A stretch of DNA of 34,092 nt from a virus. The stretch lies in the IMG/VR virus record IMGVR_UViG_3300033143_001890, positions 1,231 through 35,322 of that record. One strand, written 5' to 3'. How positions within the stretch are numbered: the first letter of the stretch is position 1; every line of letters starts with the position of its first letter. The notes below the pieces were generated by a model that saw nothing but the letters and a program-made list of their open reading frames with translations, had not been told where the DNA came from and did no database searches. Below, in pieces: positions 20,527-29,880 of the stretch. Position numbers and translations under genes: made by a program.

Positions 20527-20811
20527 ATGATTGACCCGGTACACGCCAACAACTATCCAACTGCCGAGCTTCAAAAAGACATTGAAGCTCGGCGGAAAGA
20601 TGTTGTCTCGCTGGAATGGGCGATCACGGAGAACAACGCAGAGATTGAGAACATGCTTACCCTCCGCGAGCAGTTCGACGCGGCTGCAATCGACAAGGAC
20701 GTAGCGGCGCGGCGCGAGCGTAACGGCAAGCACGCCTGGGAAATCGTCCAGCACAACAAGGCCATTGAGAAGATGTCGATGTTGGTTGCAGCCAAAGAGG
20801 CTGTGAGGTAG
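20527..20811 (+). CDS. Small coiled-coil protein (94 aa)
   Basis: The product is strongly helical with a heptad pattern of about residues 12-90 (TAELQKDIEARRKDVVSLEW, ENNAEIENMLTLREQF and IVQHNKAIEKMSMLVAAKEAV). It has no membrane segment. Lying between two large surface proteins, it could be a trimerisation partner, assembly chaperone or structural linker. It begins 3 nt after the upstream stop and no family is recognised. Confidence 0.65.
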   Translation: MIDPVHANNYPTAELQKDIEARRKDVVSLEWAITENNAEIENMLTLREQFDAAAIDKDVAARRERNGKHAWEIVQHNKAIEKMSMLVAAKEAVR

Positions 20812-20823
20812 TACAGTCGAGTC

Positions 20824-23139
20824 ATGGCTGTTCTGTCAAGCATCACGGTTGACTGGCGCGTATCGCCACGGCTAATCACCGTGGCTGCGCCGGTCACTGC
20901 TGTGTCTGTGCAGGACCTTTACGACACGCTCCGAGACCTGGAGGACGAGCCTGTCAACATGGGCTACAACCACCTGATCTCCGCTGGTGGTAAAGAGGAG
21001 CTTGACGCGTTGCTGGGTACGGCAGTCGGTATCACAGCCACACTGATCAATGCTGTGATTAAGTTTGAGGACCGAGGATCACAAACTGTCTGCAAAGTGA
21101 CAGGTGGGAACATTGTTGCAAAGGATGCAAACGACGTAGGTATTGACCCAATCGTTTATTCAACGAACGTACTGGCCTACATCGCGCAGTCATCGTCATC
21201 AACGATCAACGATGTCTCTTTAACTGCACGCCTGCAACATCTCCTCGCAGGACAGGATGAGACACATTCCCCCTATGGAGAGGTATACTACTGGGATCCG
21301 TACGGAGGCGACGACGCCAACGACGCCCTGCTCCCCACTTCTGGGCGCAAGACGTTTGCATCAATCCACGACGACCTATGCTCTGGGTACACCAGGGACT
21401 CAGTAATCGTCCTGGGTAGAGATCCCTCCGGGCTGACTAACATCAGCGAGAGGATCACTATAACGAAAAGTCATGTCCTGCTCTCAGGTCCTGGTAGGGG
21501 GGTCTGCATGTTTGGCCTCGATGACACCATGGACACGATCACGATAGATGGTGCCTATGGTGTGGAGGTTGATTCTCTACGCATCAACACAGGCCCAGGA
21601 CCAACCCCACGGAATGCAATAACCGTAACGAATGGGGCCGCGCACGCAAAGTTGTCTAACCTCTACATTGATGTAGCAAACCCACTGACTGAGAACATTA
21701 CAGATAAGGCCATCGAGATCGTAGGCGGTGACCACCACATCATTGACAACGTTTTTATCCAAGACCCAGGTGGCCATGCCATTCATCTTGAGGATACAAA
21801 ATCAACACGGGTTGAGAGGTGTAAGATTTTTGGCGCAGTTGGTGCGGGTATTCATATTACTGCAACCAATCCAGGCGACACTGCGAACGTCTCACTGAAC
21901 GACAACGTTGTGCAGCAGTCTACTGTGTATGATCTGAGAATAGACACCGGAGTGGAAAACACAGCCGTACGATTTCTTAATGATCTAACAGATGCCTCTA
22001 GCATCTTAGACAACGGTACGGATACCCAGTGGGAGCGTTTGAACCAGGCCAAGGAGTCGGCATTCTGGAACTGGGAGGAACAGGGGTCAAACCACCTAGT
22101 CCCAGGTTCTACGGGGTTTAACGCAGCTGCCATGTCCTACATGGGTGCTGTCAACATTGACACGTCCAACGGAACTGCGGGAACTGCCTTTGGTACAAAT
22201 GGTACAGTTGGAAATCCTGTAGATAATATCGCGGACGCGATCGTCCTTGATGCCATCCTCAAGTCGAGGACGTATCGACTTCGCGGCAGTGTGACCCTTC
22301 CTGATTCACATGATGATTGGATTTTTATAGGGACTGGCACAGAGACCGTTGTTGCGCTCAACGGGCAGGACACCAACGACAGTTTTTTCCAGGGCTGTGA
22401 GCTTTCCGGGAACGCCGCAAATAGTCATATCCATGCGCATGATTGCACGCTTGATGGAGTGACAAATGTTTCCGGGATATTTGCACAGTGTAGGCTTAGA
22501 AATTCTCTCAGCCTCGCCCCCAACGGGACGATGTTTGCACACTGCTACAGCTACATGCCTGGAGCTGGATCGACGCCGATCATAGATGTACAAGGCGCTG
22601 GCAGGACATTAAACATGCGTGCGTACTCGGGTGGAGTGCGCCTCCAAAACATGAACGACCCAGGGAATGCAACAACGATAGAACTAATCGCGGGACAAGT
22701 GGTTGTTGATGCGTCATGTACAGATGGAGATCTAGCCATCCGTGGAATCGGGTCACTTACGGACAATAGTACTGGGACAACCGTGAATACGGATTCATTG
22801 CTAAACAACTCAAACGATCAGATGCCTGAGATCAAACAGGCTTGGACAAGGGCCGTTGCTGGTGGGAGCAAGATGCGCTCAACAATAGCACTGGAACTTG
22901 ATGGGCAAGTGGTATCGCTCCCCGGAACAGCTACCCTGGACGTGACGGTTCGTGACGCCGCAGGTACAGCAGTGATTGCACAGACCGGACTCACCCCCAA
23001 CGCCGCTGGGTATTTCTCACTCACTGAGGACCCATATACCCCAGCCGCTGGGGTGAACCTGGCAAGCTTCGCTACGATCACAAACGGGTCGGACGTATAC
23101 TCTGGGCTCACACCAATATCATTCCCAGAGTTCTCATGA
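20824..23139 (+). CDS. Beta-helix adhesin or spike protein (771 aa)
   Basis: The first 130 residues form the attachment-type domain (VSVQDLYDTLRDLEDE, NAVIKFEDRGSQTVCKVTGGNIVA) common in phage structural proteins. A right-handed parallel beta-helix follows (residues of about 155-400), introduced by YYWDPYGGDDANDAL and containing pectate-lyase-like rungs (ITITKSHVLLSGPGRGVCMF, HHIIDNVFIQDPGGHAIHLE). A second beta-rich region of about 440-640 precedes a C-terminal Ig-like domain (LDVTVRDAAGTAVIAQTGLT). The repeated rung logic fits a tail spike or fibre that binds or degrades surface glycans; no catalytic triad can be asserted. Confidence 0.8.
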   Translation: MAVLSSITVDWRVSPRLITVAAPVTAVSVQDLYDTLRDLEDEPVNMGYNHLISAGGKEELDALLGTAVGITATLINAVIKFEDRGSQTVCKVTGGNIVAKDANDVGIDPIVYSTNVLAYIAQSSSSTINDVSLTARLQHLLAGQDETHSPYGEVYYWDPYGGDDANDALLPTSGRKTFASIHDDLCSGYTRDSVIVLGRDPSGLTNISERITITKSHVLLSGPGRGVCMFGLDDTMDTITIDGAYGVEVDSLRINTGPGPTPRNAITVTNGAAHAKLSNLYIDVANPLTENITDKAIEIVGGDHHIIDNVFIQDPGGHAIHLEDTKSTRVERCKIFGAVGAGIHITATNPGDTANVSLNDNVVQQSTVYDLRIDTGVENTAVRFLNDLTDASSILDNGTDTQWERLNQAKESAFWNWEEQGSNHLVPGSTGFNAAAMSYMGAVNIDTSNGTAGTAFGTNGTVGNPVDNIADAIVLDAILKSRTYRLRGSVTLPDSHDDWIFIGTGTETVVALNGQDTNDSFFQGCELSGNAANSHIHAHDCTLDGVTNVSGIFAQCRLRNSLSLAPNGTMFAHCYSYMPGAGSTPIIDVQGAGRTLNMRAYSGGVRLQNMNDPGNATTIELIAGQVVVDASCTDGDLAIRGIGSLTDNSTGTTVNTDSLLNNSNDQMPEIKQAWTRAVAGGSKMRSTIALELDGQVVSLPGTATLDVTVRDAAGTAVIAQTGLTPNAAGYFSLTEDPYTPAAGVNLASFATITNGSDVYSGLTPISFPEFS

Positions 23140-23330
23140 GCTTCAACTCAGGAGGGCATGTAGTCTACCTTACGGAGCCCAAGAACACCTCGCAGCACCA
23201 TGCGATAACTCAGGCCAACGGGTCGCTGCTGGTCTTTGGTGCGGTGCCTGCGGACGGTGATCCAGTCGAGCCAGAGGGGGTAGGAACGATTGTCCCAGAG
23301 CCCCTGATTGGTGGTAGAATTGTTGGGTAA
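23136..23330 (+). CDS. Hypothetical protein (64 aa)
   Basis: ATG 23136 overlaps the preceding stop (ATGA). The product has a short beta-type N-terminus (GGHVVYLTEP) and a Pro/Gly/Val-rich C-terminus; it lacks cysteine and has no recognised domain. It is supported mainly by coupling to the spike gene, for which it may be an accessory. Confidence 0.5.
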   Translation: MSFNSGGHVVYLTEPKNTSQHHAITQANGSLLVFGAVPADGDPVEPEGVGTIVPEPLIGGRIVG

Positions 23331-23409
23331 TATAGATCAACATCTCGACACTCCCGCCTGGGTTGTGTATCCTCACCAGAACCTTTCACACCTACACGGG
23401 GACTGAATA

Positions 23410-23793
23410 ATGGCAGCATCAAATTATCTTGAGAACGCGCTTCTCAATTACGTTCTTCGGAACGTCGGCACACCAACCACGGCGACCGTGTATTTGGCCC
23501 TCTTCACCACGAGCCCTACGGACGCGGATACTGGTACGGAGGTTTCCACTGGAGCCTACGCTCGCCAGGCCACCGCTTTTGATGCGGCTGCGGCAGGCGT
23601 GACTCAGAACACTGCGCTCGAATCCTTCACTGCATCGGGGGCGAGTTGGGGTTCGATCACACACATAGGAATTTACGACGCAGCTACAACAGGTAACTTG
23701 CTCTACTGGGCGATCATGACCACTCCGCGTACCATCAACGATGGTGACACACTTGAGTTCGCCGCTGGTTCTGTGACCGTCACTCTCACCTAA
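23410..23793 (+). CDS. Conserved small phage structural (tail-fibre-like) protein (127 aa)
   Basis: The whole sequence matches a widespread phage protein of this length often annotated as tail fibre or structural protein: opening SNYLENALLNYVLRN, then TVYLALFTTSPTDAD, SYGAYARQ-type (STGAYARQATAF), WGSITHIGIYDAATTGNLLYW and a final GDTLEFAAGSVTVTLT. It is beta-rich and likely a virion subunit. A very strong terminator follows, so it ends a transcription unit. The 79-nt gap upstream holds no clear promoter. Confidence 0.8.
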   Translation: MAASNYLENALLNYVLRNVGTPTTATVYLALFTTSPTDADTGTEVSTGAYARQATAFDAAAAGVTQNTALESFTASGASWGSITHIGIYDAATTGNLLYWAIMTTPRTINDGDTLEFAAGSVTVTLT

Positions 23794-23824
23794 TACCAGA
23801 GACATTCTCTCATAGGTCCCACAG

Positions 23825-23867
23825 GGCGTGCGATTCAAGTTCTGTACTTTGAATCGCACGCCTTTTT
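23825..23867 (+). terminator. Strong Rho-independent terminator
   Basis: GGCGTGCGATTCAA (23825-23838) pairs perfectly with TTGAATCGCACGCC (23849-23862), 14 bp, followed by TTTTT (23863-23867). It is the cleanest terminator in the window. Confidence 0.95.
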
Positions 23868-23887
23868 AATTAGGAAGGAATTGGTAA

Positions 23888-26800
23888 GTGGCAACTCTAC
23901 AGGGTGCATCAGATTGCGCGTCCGCTGCAACACTTGTTGGAGCAGGTGTCCTCAATGATGTTGGCAGCCCTGGTGATTACATCACGTACACTGACAGCAC
24001 CACAACACTGACAGCCACGACGACTCCCCAAACGCTCACCTGGGGAAGCCATTACCACACAAAGGGTACAGGGCTTTCCTACTCCGCTGGACAGTTCAGA
24101 GTTCATGCGTCTGTACCTTATCTGATCAATTACTGCCAGGCATGGGAGACCTCCGACAATACGTCTGGAGAGACCATTCAGATACAGTCGGAGATCCTTG
24201 TAAACGGTATAGCTATCGAGGCCGGTAAAGGCTACGGCTACATCTCAAAGGCGGGTGGCGCACAAGAGTGTACGATAGGAGGCAAGGCCATCGTAGAGTT
24301 GCTGGCAGGAGATGTAGTAGAGATCAGTTACTACAGGACTGATGACTCTACGGTAGGTACCGTAACAAGAATGTCCGATTGGGGGACGTTCGGTGTATTG
24401 GAGCTGTCGGACACTGATGAGTATGGAATTTATCATACAGCCGGATCAGATACGACAACCGGATCATTCGTAACGCTACCATTTGACACAGTAGACAGGG
24501 AGGACGCCGCGTTCACGATGAACACCAGCACTGGTGTTCTGACGATCAACACGACTGGTACCTACGTGATGACCGTTGGTGGTGATGCATCGATCTCCAC
24601 AACCAATACTACGGAGGCGTACTTAGAGGTAATACTCAACAGCACTCGCATAGAGGGGGCTAGATCATACTGTTTGATGAATGGTGCGGATGCGTGCCAG
24701 GACGCAGCCTTTTCTCAGATGTTCATGTTTGAGGCGGTTGCCACAGACACAGTTAAAATTCAAATAGCCGATGAGGGTGACACAGTAACGTTTGGCGCCG
24801 GATTCCAATGGGCTTTATGGGAGCTTCCAGTAAACAAGAAGACCATCATCTTAGAGGCGACTGGTGGCAACATGAATGTTGGCTACAACAGCTTCGACTG
24901 GGACACGATCAAACAGATAGATCAGTACGAGTTCTCCCACATAGTGGGGGAGGACGAGATAAAGATGCGTGCGGCAGACAACCATCTTTTCATGCTGAGT
25001 ATTGCCAGGACCACATCATCTACTGCTGCTAACACGCTTCCCAGAGGGGACATACAAGTCAACAACTCCTACACCCGGCGGGCGGTGGATACTTTTTACA
25101 ATGTTGGTACAGGAAACTTCGGAAAGGTTTCGTATAACAACGTTCTGGTAACAACAGATACGGCGGTCTACAACCCACCAGACCTTTCCGTAAGACTAGT
25201 CTGTGTCCCGTGGGGGAGTGGGACATCAGTAGAGGCTTCGACAGGGCAGTTCGCAGCTGTACGTATAATCGACCTCTGGGATGACCTCACTGTTAAATCA
25301 GCCGCTGATGCAACGAGTGCGTTCACAGTCACCGCCGCAGGTACGGTTGCCACAGGTGCAGCACAGGGTGCGTCCACACCAGCTTCCGACTTTGCTGTCA
25401 CGGCTGCAGGTACTCGACACGCTGCCGGTGCGGCGACACCCGCATCAGCCTTCACAGCAACAGCAGATGGGAATGTAGCCGAGGCTACATTCCAAGGTGC
25501 CGCGACACCTGCATCAGACTTCGCAGCCACCGCCGCTGGCCTCATGTTCACGCCAGGCTCCGCGACACCTGCATCAGACTTCGCAGCCACAGCCGCTGGC
25601 CTAATGGTCACACCTGGTGTCGCGACACACGCTTCCGATTTCGCAGTGACCGCTGATGCGATTGCCACAGTACAGGCAGCCGCAGACGCTGCCAGCGATC
25701 ATGCTGCCACCGCAGTGGCTACTCGACACGCTGCGGGTGCTGCCGATGCAGCAAGTGACTTCACTGCGACCGCTGCTGGTACTATAGCAACAGCCACATT
25801 ACAAGGATCGGCCACACCGTCATCCGACTTCACCGCAACCGCCGCAGCGTTGATGGTGACCCCAGGTGCTGCTGATGTAGCAAGTGATCACGACGTCGCC
25901 GCTGCAGCTACGCTCACATCGCAGGGGTCCGCAACCCCATCTTCCGATTTCGTGGCCACGGCTGATGCAACGCTCACGTCCCAGGGCGGTGCAGACGCTA
26001 CCAGCGATCACACGGCCACAGCAGCTGGCCTAATGGTCACACCTGGTGCAGCGACACCTGCATCAGACTTCGCAGCCACCGCAGCTGGCCTAATGGTCAC
26101 TCCGGGTGCTGCAGATACTACCAGCGATCACACGGCCTCAGCCGCTGGCCTAATGGTCACCCCAGGTGCTGCGACACCTGCTTCCGATTTCGTGGCCACG
26201 GCTGATGCAACGCTCACGTCCCAGGGCGTGGCAGACGCTACCAGCGATCACACGGCCACAGCCGACGCGATTGCCACAGTGCAGGCAGCTGCAGACGCTG
26301 TCAGTGATTTTGAAGTCACAGCCGCAGGTATTGCCGGTGGGCAGGGGCAGGCGTTCTGTGTATCTGATCATTCAGTCACGGCGTCCGGCCTAATGGTCGC
26401 TCCGGGTGCTGCAGATGCTACCAGCGATCACACTGCCACCGCCGTAGCCACTCGACACGTAGTCGCTGCCGCCACACCAGCCTCCGACTTCACAGCAACC
26501 GCAGCTGGTACTCGACATGTAGTAGGTGCGGCCACACCAGCATCCGATTTCACAGCAACATCAGTAGCCACGTACCGAGCACAGTCTACAGCAGCCGCCG
26601 CGTCCGACTTTGAAGTCACGGCAAACAACAACGTCACCTTGCAGGCTGGTGCAGATGCCGCATCTGCGTTCACGGCCACAGCTGAGGGTGCGGCAATCGG
26701 TACTGAGGTGGGTGTAGCTGATGCAGTGTCCGCGTTCACGGCCACGTCTACAGCAACCGCGATAATTAGATCGTCATCGAGTCCGACTACGGCATTTGTC

Positions 26801-27121
26801 GCCACGGCGGCCGCGACTAAAAAATCAATCGGTGCAGCCGTAGTACTCACTCAGTCGCAGGCGTCGTTCGTAGGACTGCGAGTGACCCCTGGCCTAGCCG
26901 CGATCATCTCCGATTTTGATGCCACGGCAGTAGGTAACACCGGACAACTCCCTGGAGAGGCCCTCGCGGTCACAGCCTTCCTGCTAACCGCACGCGGTAC
27001 TTATGCAGGTCCCAAGCTGCCCATCGCTGGGCAAATCTCCCCAGGTCTCACGGTCGGTGGTGATGTGGTGGAGGACCTAGGCTACGCAGCAACGATCTCA
27101 GCTGAGGAGACCATTCAGTAA
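23888..27121 (+). CDS. Giant repeat-bearing structural protein (1077 aa)
   Basis: GTG 23888 has the purine-rich AGGAAGGA about 10 nt upstream. The first 470 residues contain three beta-sandwich-like units resembling C1q/TNF-type jelly rolls (for example YHTAGSDTTTGSFVTLPFD followed by NTTGTYVMTVGGDASI). From about residue 470 to 1030 come about 28 tandem copies of a 20-residue unit with core ASDFxATAxGLMVTPGAATP; three units carry a 3-residue insertion. A short conserved tail ends GQISPGLTVGGDVVEDL and ISAEETIQ. There are no signal or membrane segments. It is probably a long fibre or surface-display protein whose length can change by repeat recombination. Confidence 0.8.
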   Translation: MATLQGASDCASAATLVGAGVLNDVGSPGDYITYTDSTTTLTATTTPQTLTWGSHYHTKGTGLSYSAGQFRVHASVPYLINYCQAWETSDNTSGETIQIQSEILVNGIAIEAGKGYGYISKAGGAQECTIGGKAIVELLAGDVVEISYYRTDDSTVGTVTRMSDWGTFGVLELSDTDEYGIYHTAGSDTTTGSFVTLPFDTVDREDAAFTMNTSTGVLTINTTGTYVMTVGGDASISTTNTTEAYLEVILNSTRIEGARSYCLMNGADACQDAAFSQMFMFEAVATDTVKIQIADEGDTVTFGAGFQWALWELPVNKKTIILEATGGNMNVGYNSFDWDTIKQIDQYEFSHIVGEDEIKMRAADNHLFMLSIARTTSSTAANTLPRGDIQVNNSYTRRAVDTFYNVGTGNFGKVSYNNVLVTTDTAVYNPPDLSVRLVCVPWGSGTSVEASTGQFAAVRIIDLWDDLTVKSAADATSAFTVTAAGTVATGAAQGASTPASDFAVTAAGTRHAAGAATPASAFTATADGNVAEATFQGAATPASDFAATAAGLMFTPGSATPASDFAATAAGLMVTPGVATHASDFAVTADAIATVQAAADAASDHAATAVATRHAAGAADAASDFTATAAGTIATATLQGSATPSSDFTATAAALMVTPGAADVASDHDVAAAATLTSQGSATPSSDFVATADATLTSQGGADATSDHTATAAGLMVTPGAATPASDFAATAAGLMVTPGAADTTSDHTASAAGLMVTPGAATPASDFVATADATLTSQGVADATSDHTATADAIATVQAAADAVSDFEVTAAGIAGGQGQAFCVSDHSVTASGLMVAPGAADATSDHTATAVATRHVVAAATPASDFTATAAGTRHVVGAATPASDFTATSVATYRAQSTAAAASDFEVTANNNVTLQAGADAASAFTATAEGAAIGTEVGVADAVSAFTATSTATAIIRSSSSPTTAFVATAAATKKSIGAAVVLTQSQASFVGLRVTPGLAAIISDFDATAVGNTGQLPGEALAVTAFLLTARGTYAGPKLPIAGQISPGLTVGGDVVEDLGYAATISAEETIQ
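25290..26980 (+). repeat. 60-bp coding tandem repeats (about 28 units)
   Basis: The 20-residue repeats are visible in DNA as 60-bp units, some nearly identical (for example around 25500-25610 and 26030-26170). Blocks such as gcagctggcctaatggtcac recur exactly. Units alternate between PASDF and ATSDH types, suggesting that duplication copied pairs. The same repetition creates a spurious ORF on the other strand. Confidence 0.9.
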
Positions 27122-27300
27122 TGGCCGTATTCCAGGGATCAGCCGACGCTCTTTCTACCCACTTAGGGTCATGTTTTGGTAGCATATTGGGGGAGATTCA
27201 ACCTATTGTTGGCACGGTGGTTGACATCGAAACTTTGAGCGCATTGGTCCAGCCCGAGCAAGTTATAGCAGCAAAAATTTCAGCCGAGATCGAAGACTAA
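27121..27300 (+). CDS. Short protein related to the tail of the repeat protein (59 aa)
   Basis: Read from ATG 27121 (TAATG junction) to TAA 27298-27300, which shares its A with the next ATG. It begins MAVFQGSADALSTHLGS and ends IAAKISAEIED. Both ends recall the preceding giant protein, whose N-terminus is MATLQGASDCAS and whose C-terminus contains GQISP and ISAE. It may be a mini-version of the terminal domains or a remnant of duplication. Junctions on both sides support translation. Confidence 0.65.
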   Translation: MAVFQGSADALSTHLGSCFGSILGEIQPIVGTVVDIETLSALVQPEQVIAAKISAEIED

Positions 27301-28004
27301 TGGCATTCAAAGCACCAGGAAAATTACGCATCCCGCAGTGGTCGATTGTCAATCGACTGATCACTGCTGAGGACGTGACGTTTAATCAGTATGGTTCGGA
27401 GGTTAGTCGAGGGAGAACTGATCTTACTGGTGGCGTCGTCTACTTCACTGTACGTGACGAGAACGATGTGATCGTGCTGCAGAAGGACAGCACAGTCACT
27501 GCCGAGATCGAACACAAGAACCAACTCGTCGCTGCCACCACTGGACAAGCAACCCTCAAGTTTGTCTACGCCGACACGGCACCGCTGAGCAGTGATCCCA
27601 AGACCAAATACTGGTTCGACATCTGGGTCATGACGGCTGATGGTCGAGAGGAACCAATCGTTGATCGCGGACGCTTCTACGTGGATAGGTCGGCCACGCA
27701 CATCGCGCTCGGGCCAGCGCCAGCACTGCCAACCTACCCAGCTGCACAGAACCAGCAGGAAAGATCATTCAAGTGGACGGCCCCAACTACGGGGGATACG
27801 TTCACGATCACGATTCCAGGGACTGGCATGGTGGACACAGTGTACACAATCCCACAACCTGGGTTTGCGACCATCCCTTCAGGTGGGTCATGGACACCGA
27901 CACACTGCCCAGAGACTCAGCGGACGTCCACCACGTTCCAGCTACTGTGCAACTCAGCAATCCTCGCCGGTACTGTTCTTGACTTCCAATTGAGAGACGC
28001 ATAA
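27300..28004 (+). CDS. Baseplate/fibre protein with BppU-N-like domain (234 aa)
   Basis: Residues of about 40-130 match the pattern of BppU-like N-terminal domains: DLTGGVVYFTVRDENDVIVL, a T-x-G-x-A-x-L strand (TGQATLKFVYADTAPL), KTKYWFDIWVMTADGREEPIV and GRFYVDRSAT. The C-terminal part has a second beta domain (TFTITIPGTGMVDTVYTI), with WTPTHCPETQ and two cysteines. BppU-type domains attach receptor-binding proteins to distal tail structures, so this is likely an adaptor for the following beta-helix protein. Coupled at both ends by TAATG junctions. Confidence 0.7.
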   Translation: MAFKAPGKLRIPQWSIVNRLITAEDVTFNQYGSEVSRGRTDLTGGVVYFTVRDENDVIVLQKDSTVTAEIEHKNQLVAATTGQATLKFVYADTAPLSSDPKTKYWFDIWVMTADGREEPIVDRGRFYVDRSATHIALGPAPALPTYPAAQNQQERSFKWTAPTTGDTFTITIPGTGMVDTVYTIPQPGFATIPSGGSWTPTHCPETQRTSTTFQLLCNSAILAGTVLDFQLRDA

Positions 28005-29287
28005 TGACTTTCGACACATCCATTAGCAATCTCAAGCAGCCCCGTCAGACAGACGCTGTTACAGAAACCATCTACGTGCGTAATGCAGGCAGTGATGATA
28101 ACGCAGGAGATTTGGCGAACCCACTGCTCACAGTACAAGAGGCGTTCAACCGGCTGAAGCGCAGACCTGGCTCGGCGCTCCGTCAGATCATCGACTTGAC
28201 TGGCTTCACTAACGTGATGACGGAATCGATCTACGACGAGGCACTCAGCGTAGGACCTAAGTATGAACAGTGGATTGGCCGCGCAGGAGGCTTGGATAAT
28301 GGCAGGCTGGACGACTTCGACTACCCACTTGAGGTTAGAGCCGACCCAACTCTTGTTCGTGGCATTACGATCAACTCGTCGGCCAGCAATCCAACTACAG
28401 GCCAGAAGACGTTCACCGTAGACGAGACGCTTGTTGTAGACGTACACGTTGGACAGTGGATCTCAGATGTCAGCCAGCCACAGTACGTGACCCGGATCGA
28501 CTCGAACACTGCAAACACAATAACAGTGCTCGACTCGAAGACACTCGGAGGTGCTTGTAACATCTACACTGAGGGCGGTGCGATGAACTTCGCCACCGCA
28601 GATATGGGCTTTGAGTTGAACGCTGAGTGCCCTGTAGTAGTCAGTGGGCTTAAATTCACCGGTTGGGCTAGCTTCAGCTCGAACGAGAACATCTATGCGC
28701 TTTGCTGTGCCTTCGATGAAGGTCTGTACTTACACAACACTGCAGGCAGGCTTCAGGTCATTTCCTGCACGGTGTCCAGCTGGATTCAGCAAATCAGGGC
28801 GTCGGTATCTATACGTGGGACAAGGTTTGTAGACGTCGGTTTCATGTATCTGTGCTTTGGGCTATTGGCTGATCTAAACAAGTGTATCTTTGATAATTGC
28901 ACGCCAGTTGGCGCGATACAGGCGAATGCCAACACAGAGATAACGCAGTGCATTGTCAGGAACGGAGTTGGTAATGGGATTGAAAAAGACGGGGAAGCTC
29001 AGTTCCTAATCCGCGACACCGTTGTTGAGAACTGTGCGGGGGACGCTATTCACGTCACGGTAGGAGGTGGCAGAGTAACCGTCAACAACGTCACAGGGTC
29101 AGGGAACACGGGCGTTGGGCTACGCTTAGAGCACGGAGCGCAGTGTTTTGTGACAGGGACAGTGCCAACAGTCACTGGCACTGGCGGCGATCTTAAAGTT
29201 GGTGACAGTGTGGTAGGTGCCTGGACCGATTCGAGACCGGCGACTGATGTCGGAGAAACTAACCCACATTTCTGTAGGATATTCTAA
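28004..29287 (+). CDS. Beta-helix tail spike-like protein (427 aa)
   Basis: After a 20-residue leader, IYVRNAGSDDNAGDLANPLL and TVQEAFNRLKRR form the classic entry of phage and polysaccharide-lyase beta-helices (GSDDNxGxxxxPLxTxQxAxxxL). The remainder is a right-handed beta-helix with rungs such as GLKFTGWASFSSNENIYALC and CIVRNGVGNGIEKDG, then NNVTGSGNTGVGLRL, ending in a GDLKVGDSVVGAWTDSRP cap. It probably recognises or degrades surface polysaccharide. No catalytic residues can be assigned by eye. It closes the adsorption cluster; the connector gene begins at the TAATG of its stop. Confidence 0.82.
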   Translation: MTFDTSISNLKQPRQTDAVTETIYVRNAGSDDNAGDLANPLLTVQEAFNRLKRRPGSALRQIIDLTGFTNVMTESIYDEALSVGPKYEQWIGRAGGLDNGRLDDFDYPLEVRADPTLVRGITINSSASNPTTGQKTFTVDETLVVDVHVGQWISDVSQPQYVTRIDSNTANTITVLDSKTLGGACNIYTEGGAMNFATADMGFELNAECPVVVSGLKFTGWASFSSNENIYALCCAFDEGLYLHNTAGRLQVISCTVSSWIQQIRASVSIRGTRFVDVGFMYLCFGLLADLNKCIFDNCTPVGAIQANANTEITQCIVRNGVGNGIEKDGEAQFLIRDTVVENCAGDAIHVTVGGGRVTVNNVTGSGNTGVGLRLEHGAQCFVTGTVPTVTGTGGDLKVGDSVVGAWTDSRPATDVGETNPHFCRIF

Positions 29288-29880
29288 TGGCCTTCACACT
29301 AGAAGACGGTACCGGAGTAGCCGGATCAAACGGATACATCGACGACACGTTCGCCGACACGTACCATACCGACCGAGGACAAACAGCCTGGCTATTCTCG
29401 GACACTGCAGGAACGGTTGCCATCACGCTCGGGCAAAAGCAGGCTGCCATCATCCGTGCAACGGATCATATTGATCGTGTGTATGGATCATTGTTCAAGG
29501 GTTACAAGGGATCAGATGCACAAGGTCTGCAGTGGCCAAGGACCGGAGCATATGGACCCAGTGGTTACACACTCCTTGAAGTCCCGTCGCAGTTGCAGAA
29601 GGCCACTGCAGAGTACGCGCTCCGTGCATTGCTCTACGGTGTGCTCACTCCTGATCCACCCCCCAAGGGACCAAGGCAAGGTCTTACACAGGGTGGCGAC
29701 GTGGCGCTCTACGGTGAAGGAGAAGGTGAGATCGTATCTGTGCGTGAGAAGGTCGGGCCGCTTGAGACCGAGGTGAGGTACAACCCGGCCACCTCCGGGT
29801 CGCTAGCACGACACCCGGCTGCGGACATGATGATTCGAGACTTGCTACTGTCTAGGAATGCGGAGATAGTCAGAGGCTAA
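29287..29880 (+). CDS. Head-tail connector, DnaT-like adaptor (197 aa)
   Basis: The sequence matches the phage family often annotated as DnaT-like ssDNA-binding or head-tail adaptor: LEDGTGVAGSNGYIDDTFAD, KQAAIIRATDHIDRVY, LQWPRTGAYGPSGYTL, QKATAEYALRAL, then EVRYNPATSGSLARHPAADM. Despite the label, members are usually the gp6/gp15-type adaptor that docks under the portal. It is the first of the three coupled joining proteins. Junctions are TAATG at both ends. Confidence 0.8.
   Translation: MAFTLEDGTGVAGSNGYIDDTFADTYHTDRGQTAWLFSDTAGTVAITLGQKQAAIIRATDHIDRVYGSLFKGYKGSDAQGLQWPRTGAYGPSGYTLLEVPSQLQKATAEYALRALLYGVLTPDPPPKGPRQGLTQGGDVALYGEGEGEIVSVREKVGPLETEVRYNPATSGSLARHPAADMMIRDLLLSRNAEIVRG

Noticed and set aside
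25168-25668. Reverse-strand ORF in the repeat region, and a CRISPR-like appearance
   Set aside because: The reverse ORF mirrors the 60-bp coding repeat. Units are contiguous, coding and diverged, without unique spacers, so it is not a CRISPR array.
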